This document shows, piece by piece, positions 60,781 through 64,000 of a DNA stretch of 64,000 nt. The position numbers and the translations under genes were made by a program. The notes beneath the pieces are model-generated. The model did not search any database and was not told the DNA's origin. It was given only the letters and a program-made list of their open reading frames with translations. Within the stretch, counting starts at the first letter, position 1, and every line of letters begins with the position of its first letter. Location of the stretch: the NCBI GenBank assembly GCA_030761205.1, contig JAULJL010000003.1, positions 3,038,001-3,102,000 of the forward strand, given 5' to 3'. Origin of the DNA: Fremontodendron californicum. Taxonomy: Eukaryota; Streptophyta; Magnoliopsida; Malvales; Malvaceae.

Positions 60781-62740
60781 TCATATCAAAGGTTGTCAAA
60801 ATTACATCAAAAAGGTTATCAAAACTATACCAAAAGTTATCAAAATTAATACAAATGTTATCAAAATTATATCAAAGGTTACCAAAACTATTACAAATGT
60901 TATCAAAATTATTACAAAGGTTATCAAAAATTTTACACAGGTTTTCAAAATTATATTAAAGGTTACCAAAATTATATCAAAGGTTACCACAATTATATCA
61001 AAGGTTTCCACAAGGGTTACCCAAAAATTATGTCAAACGTTACCAAAACTATATGAAAGTTATCGAAATTATATTAAAAATTATCAAACTTATATCTAAA
61101 GTTACCAAAACTATTAGAAAGGATATTATATCAAAAGTTATCAAAATTTTATCTAAAGTTACCAAAACAATTATAAAGGATATCAAAATTATATAAAAAA
61201 TTACCAAAATTATATCTAAAGTTACTAAAATTGTTACAAAGATTACTAAAAGGATATCAAAATTATATCAAAGATTACCAAAATCATATCAAAATTTGCC
61301 AATTATATCAAAAGTTATCAAAATTATATCAAATGTTGCCAAAATTATGTCAAAAGTTACCAAAATTATATAAATGTTGTTAAAATTATATCAAAGGTTA
61401 TCAAAATGAAAAAATAATATTAAATGTTAAACCAAAACTATATCGAAAGTTAGCAGAATTATTTAAAAAGTTACCAAAACTATATCCAAGATTACCAAAA
61501 TTATAACAAAAGTTATCAGAATTATATTAAAGGTTATCAAATATCAAAGATTACAAAAATTATTAAAAAGGTTAACAAAATTATATCAAAAGCTATCAAA
61601 ATTATATTCAAGGGTATCAAAATTATATCCAACTTTGTCAAAATTATATTAAAGGTTATCAAAATTATATCAAAAGTTACCAAAATTATATTATAGGCTT
61701 TCAAAATTATATCAAAGGTTACAAAAATTATATTAAGGATTATCAAAATTACATCACAGACAATCAAAATTATATCAAAGTTTACTAAAATTATTTCAAA
61801 GGTTACCAAAAGTTTATCCAAAGTTACCAAAATTTTATAAAGATTATCAAAATTATATCAAAAATTATCAAAATGACAAAATCATATTAAAGAATAAAGA
61901 CTATCAAAATCATATTGAAGGTTACCAAAATTATATCAAATGTTACCAAACTTATTTTAAAGGTTACTAAAACTATATCAGAGATTACCAAAACAATTAC
62001 AAATATTATTAAAATTATATCAAAGATTATCAAAACTATATCAAAGGTTATCAAAACTATAAAAAAACATTATCAAAATTATATCAAAAGTTATCAAAAT
62101 TATATTAAAGGGTATCAAAAATTATCAAAAGATTATCAAAATCATATCAAAAGTTGTCGAATTTATATCAAAGGTCACCAAAATTATATCAAAAATCATA
62201 TAAAAGGTTATCAAAATTAAATCAAAGATTATCAAATTAATATCAAATGTTATAAAAATAATATCAAAGGTTATAAAATCATATCGAAGGTTATCAAACT
62301 TATTTGACAGGTTACCAAACGTATATCCAAGGTTACTAAAATTATATTATGAAAATCATATCAAAGATTTTAAAATAATATAAAAGGTTATCAAAATCAT
62401 TTCAAAAGTTAACAAAATTATATCCCAAGTTGTCAAAATTATATCAAAATTATATTATAAGCTTTCAAAATTATATCAAAAATTATCAAAACCAAATTTT
62501 TTATCAAAGGTTAACAAAATCATATCAAAGGTTATCAAAAATTATATCAAGGCTTATCAAACTTATAGAAAAGGTTATCAAAATTATATCAAAGGTTACC
62601 AAAATTTATCAAAGGTTACCAATATTATATAAAAAGTTATCAAAATTGTATCAAAGGTATCAAAATTATATCAAAAGTTATTAAAATCATATCAAGGGCT
62701 ATCAAATCATATCAAAGGGTATCAAAATTATATTAAATGT
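60781..62740. repeat. Degenerate 21-bp tandem array, copy 2
   Basis: About 1.96 kb of the same 21-bp unit as 10085-12310, in the same orientation and with the same order of variant units. Shared landmarks include the AATTAATACAAATG unit, the TTATAGGCTTTCAAAA unit, the CATCACAGACAATC unit and the AAAGAATAAAGACTATC junction. It is slightly shorter through loss of single units. Open frames on either strand are repeat artefacts. Confidence 0.93.
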
Positions 62741-64000
62741 TATATTATATATTTACATTATATAAAAAATTATATATTTTTTGTTACTTATTATATATTT
62801 ATATCAAAATCATTCATGTATAATCTCATATGATAATATATATTATTGTAATTTAACATAATTTTATAATCCATGTGTCCTATCATACTATCAATTAAAT
62901 CTTAATTATCATATTTGATTATATCTTCATTTTTCTATTCTTGTCAGTAAATAATGTTTTAAGATTTTTCGTCGCCTAATAGCTAGATAAATAAGATTTT
63001 GATTTTTAACTAATAAATATTTTTTTAATATTATTTCAAAACCTTATTATTATTTTTATTAACAATAAATTTGGAAGTGTTGTTCTTATAAAAAAATTTA
63101 ATAAAAAAAATAGATAAACCAAAATTAATCAATTTTTAATTTAAATAAAAAATTTAAAAAGTTTACTTTAATAAGTACTTTAATGTTTAAAATAAAATAA
63201 AAATAGTTAATGTTTTACTAATTTAATAAAAAATCAATAATTAAGGATAATATAGTTAATTTAATAAATTGTTTAAGACAAATATATAGTTTACTATTTG
63301 CATTTTAGGAGTTGGCACTTTTATATATATTTATTTTCAGACACACATTCTACCCGTGTAATTAAGTTTATTTATTTAAAAAATTAATATTAAGAAAATT
63401 TTAAAATATTTAAAAATAAATTTACTTGTTTGGATGAGGCATTATCTAATTTGATATAATTTTTTTTTTTTATAATTGTTGATAATTATTATATCTTTAT
63501 TTGTGTTTTCTTAATATACTCATATTGCATATTTAAATATATATATATATATGTTTTTATCTTTAAATATCATTATTCTTCTTTTTATTATTATTTTTTA
63601 ATCTTATTAAATTCTAATAGACTAATTTTTTTTTTAAGAAATATTAACAAAAATTTACAAATAATAACATTTTAAAATACGCTCATATCAACAACAACAA
63701 AAATCAAAATTTTAAAAAGACTCATTCAAACGTACTTTTTCTTATGAAGAAGCTTAGAAATATATATATATATATATATTATCAACTTTATTAATTTCTA
63801 AAGCAACCAATCGTTTTTATAAGATTAGAAAGTTGATTCGATTCTAAAAACTCATTTAATGTACTCAAATATGAACTCTACCACATTCGATTTGAATATA
63901 AAATTCAAAAGATTTAAATTCTACCTAAACTCAAATTAAAAAATTCAAACTTGAATGAACACTCAATCTAAGTCCCTTTAATTTTTTTTTCTTGTTTACT
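62741..64000. repeat. Flank of array copy 2, same as 12311-13455 (runs off right edge)
   Basis: Matches the flank of copy 1 from TTATATTATATATTTACATT (62742) to the end of the window, except for a ~270-bp differing block at about 63245-63517. The match is still in progress at 64000, so the true right border of the duplicated unit is outside the window. Confidence 0.85.

Noticed and set aside
1..64000. tRNA, rRNA, CRISPR array, bacterial-type operon or viral genes
   Set aside because: No cloverleaf, rRNA core or regularly spaced repeat-spacer pattern was seen; the 21-bp arrays have no spacers. No capsid, movement or pararetroviral polymerase motifs; the only reverse transcriptase is LINE type.

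Overview
This is nuclear DNA of a flowering plant, most likely a core eudicot. Its genes have many short exons with GT/AG introns, the spacers are very AT-rich, and plant transposons are abundant: hAT, Mutator and Tourist MITEs, an L1-type LINE, a copia-like solo LTR and Helitron ends. No sequence here fixes the species. Gene products were assigned by reading spliced frames against remembered family motifs; no database search was possible.

Layout, left to right. (1) 369-2497 minus: 5' part of a METTL2/6/8-type tRNA m3C methyltransferase, which runs off the left edge. (2) 3537-8531 minus: complete 12-exon COG8, a Golgi tethering subunit, with a 557-bp hAT MITE in one intron. (3) 9610-13455: array of degenerate 21-bp repeats with a Helitron-like terminus and an inverted end segment. 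(4) 13656-15345: a Mutator-type and a hAT-type MITE, each with target-site duplication. (5) 16678-21650 minus: nearly full-length but broken LINE between long target-site duplications. (6) 24719-25549: solo LTR. (7) 26107-29881 minus: complete 8-exon USP-domain receptor-like cytoplasmic kinase. (8) 32088-36415 plus: complete 10-exon CYP57/CWC27 spliceosomal cyclophilin. (9) 36489-38600: two hAT-like MITEs, the second inserted in the end of a Mutator-type MITE fragment. (10) 39190-42094 minus: complete 6-exon RRM protein of nuclear-speckle (NSR) type with four ~44-residue repeats. (11) 45947-52644 plus: complete 13-exon NDR-family AGC kinase. (12) 55792-59141 plus: complete 4-exon clade A PP2C (HAB1-like) of abscisic-acid signalling. 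(13) 60315-64000: second copy of the 21-bp array and its flank, cut by the right edge.

The genes are unrelated housekeeping and signalling genes and form no cluster or operon. The most interesting layer is the mobile DNA. Four copies of one ~175-bp hAT-like MITE lie in introns of four different genes. The 21-bp array occurs twice, about 50 kb apart, with the same order of variant units, but its Helitron-like end segment is flipped in one copy. In each exon chain listed as complete, the exon lengths sum to an exact multiple of three and the reading frame stays open across every junction, which supports the gene models.
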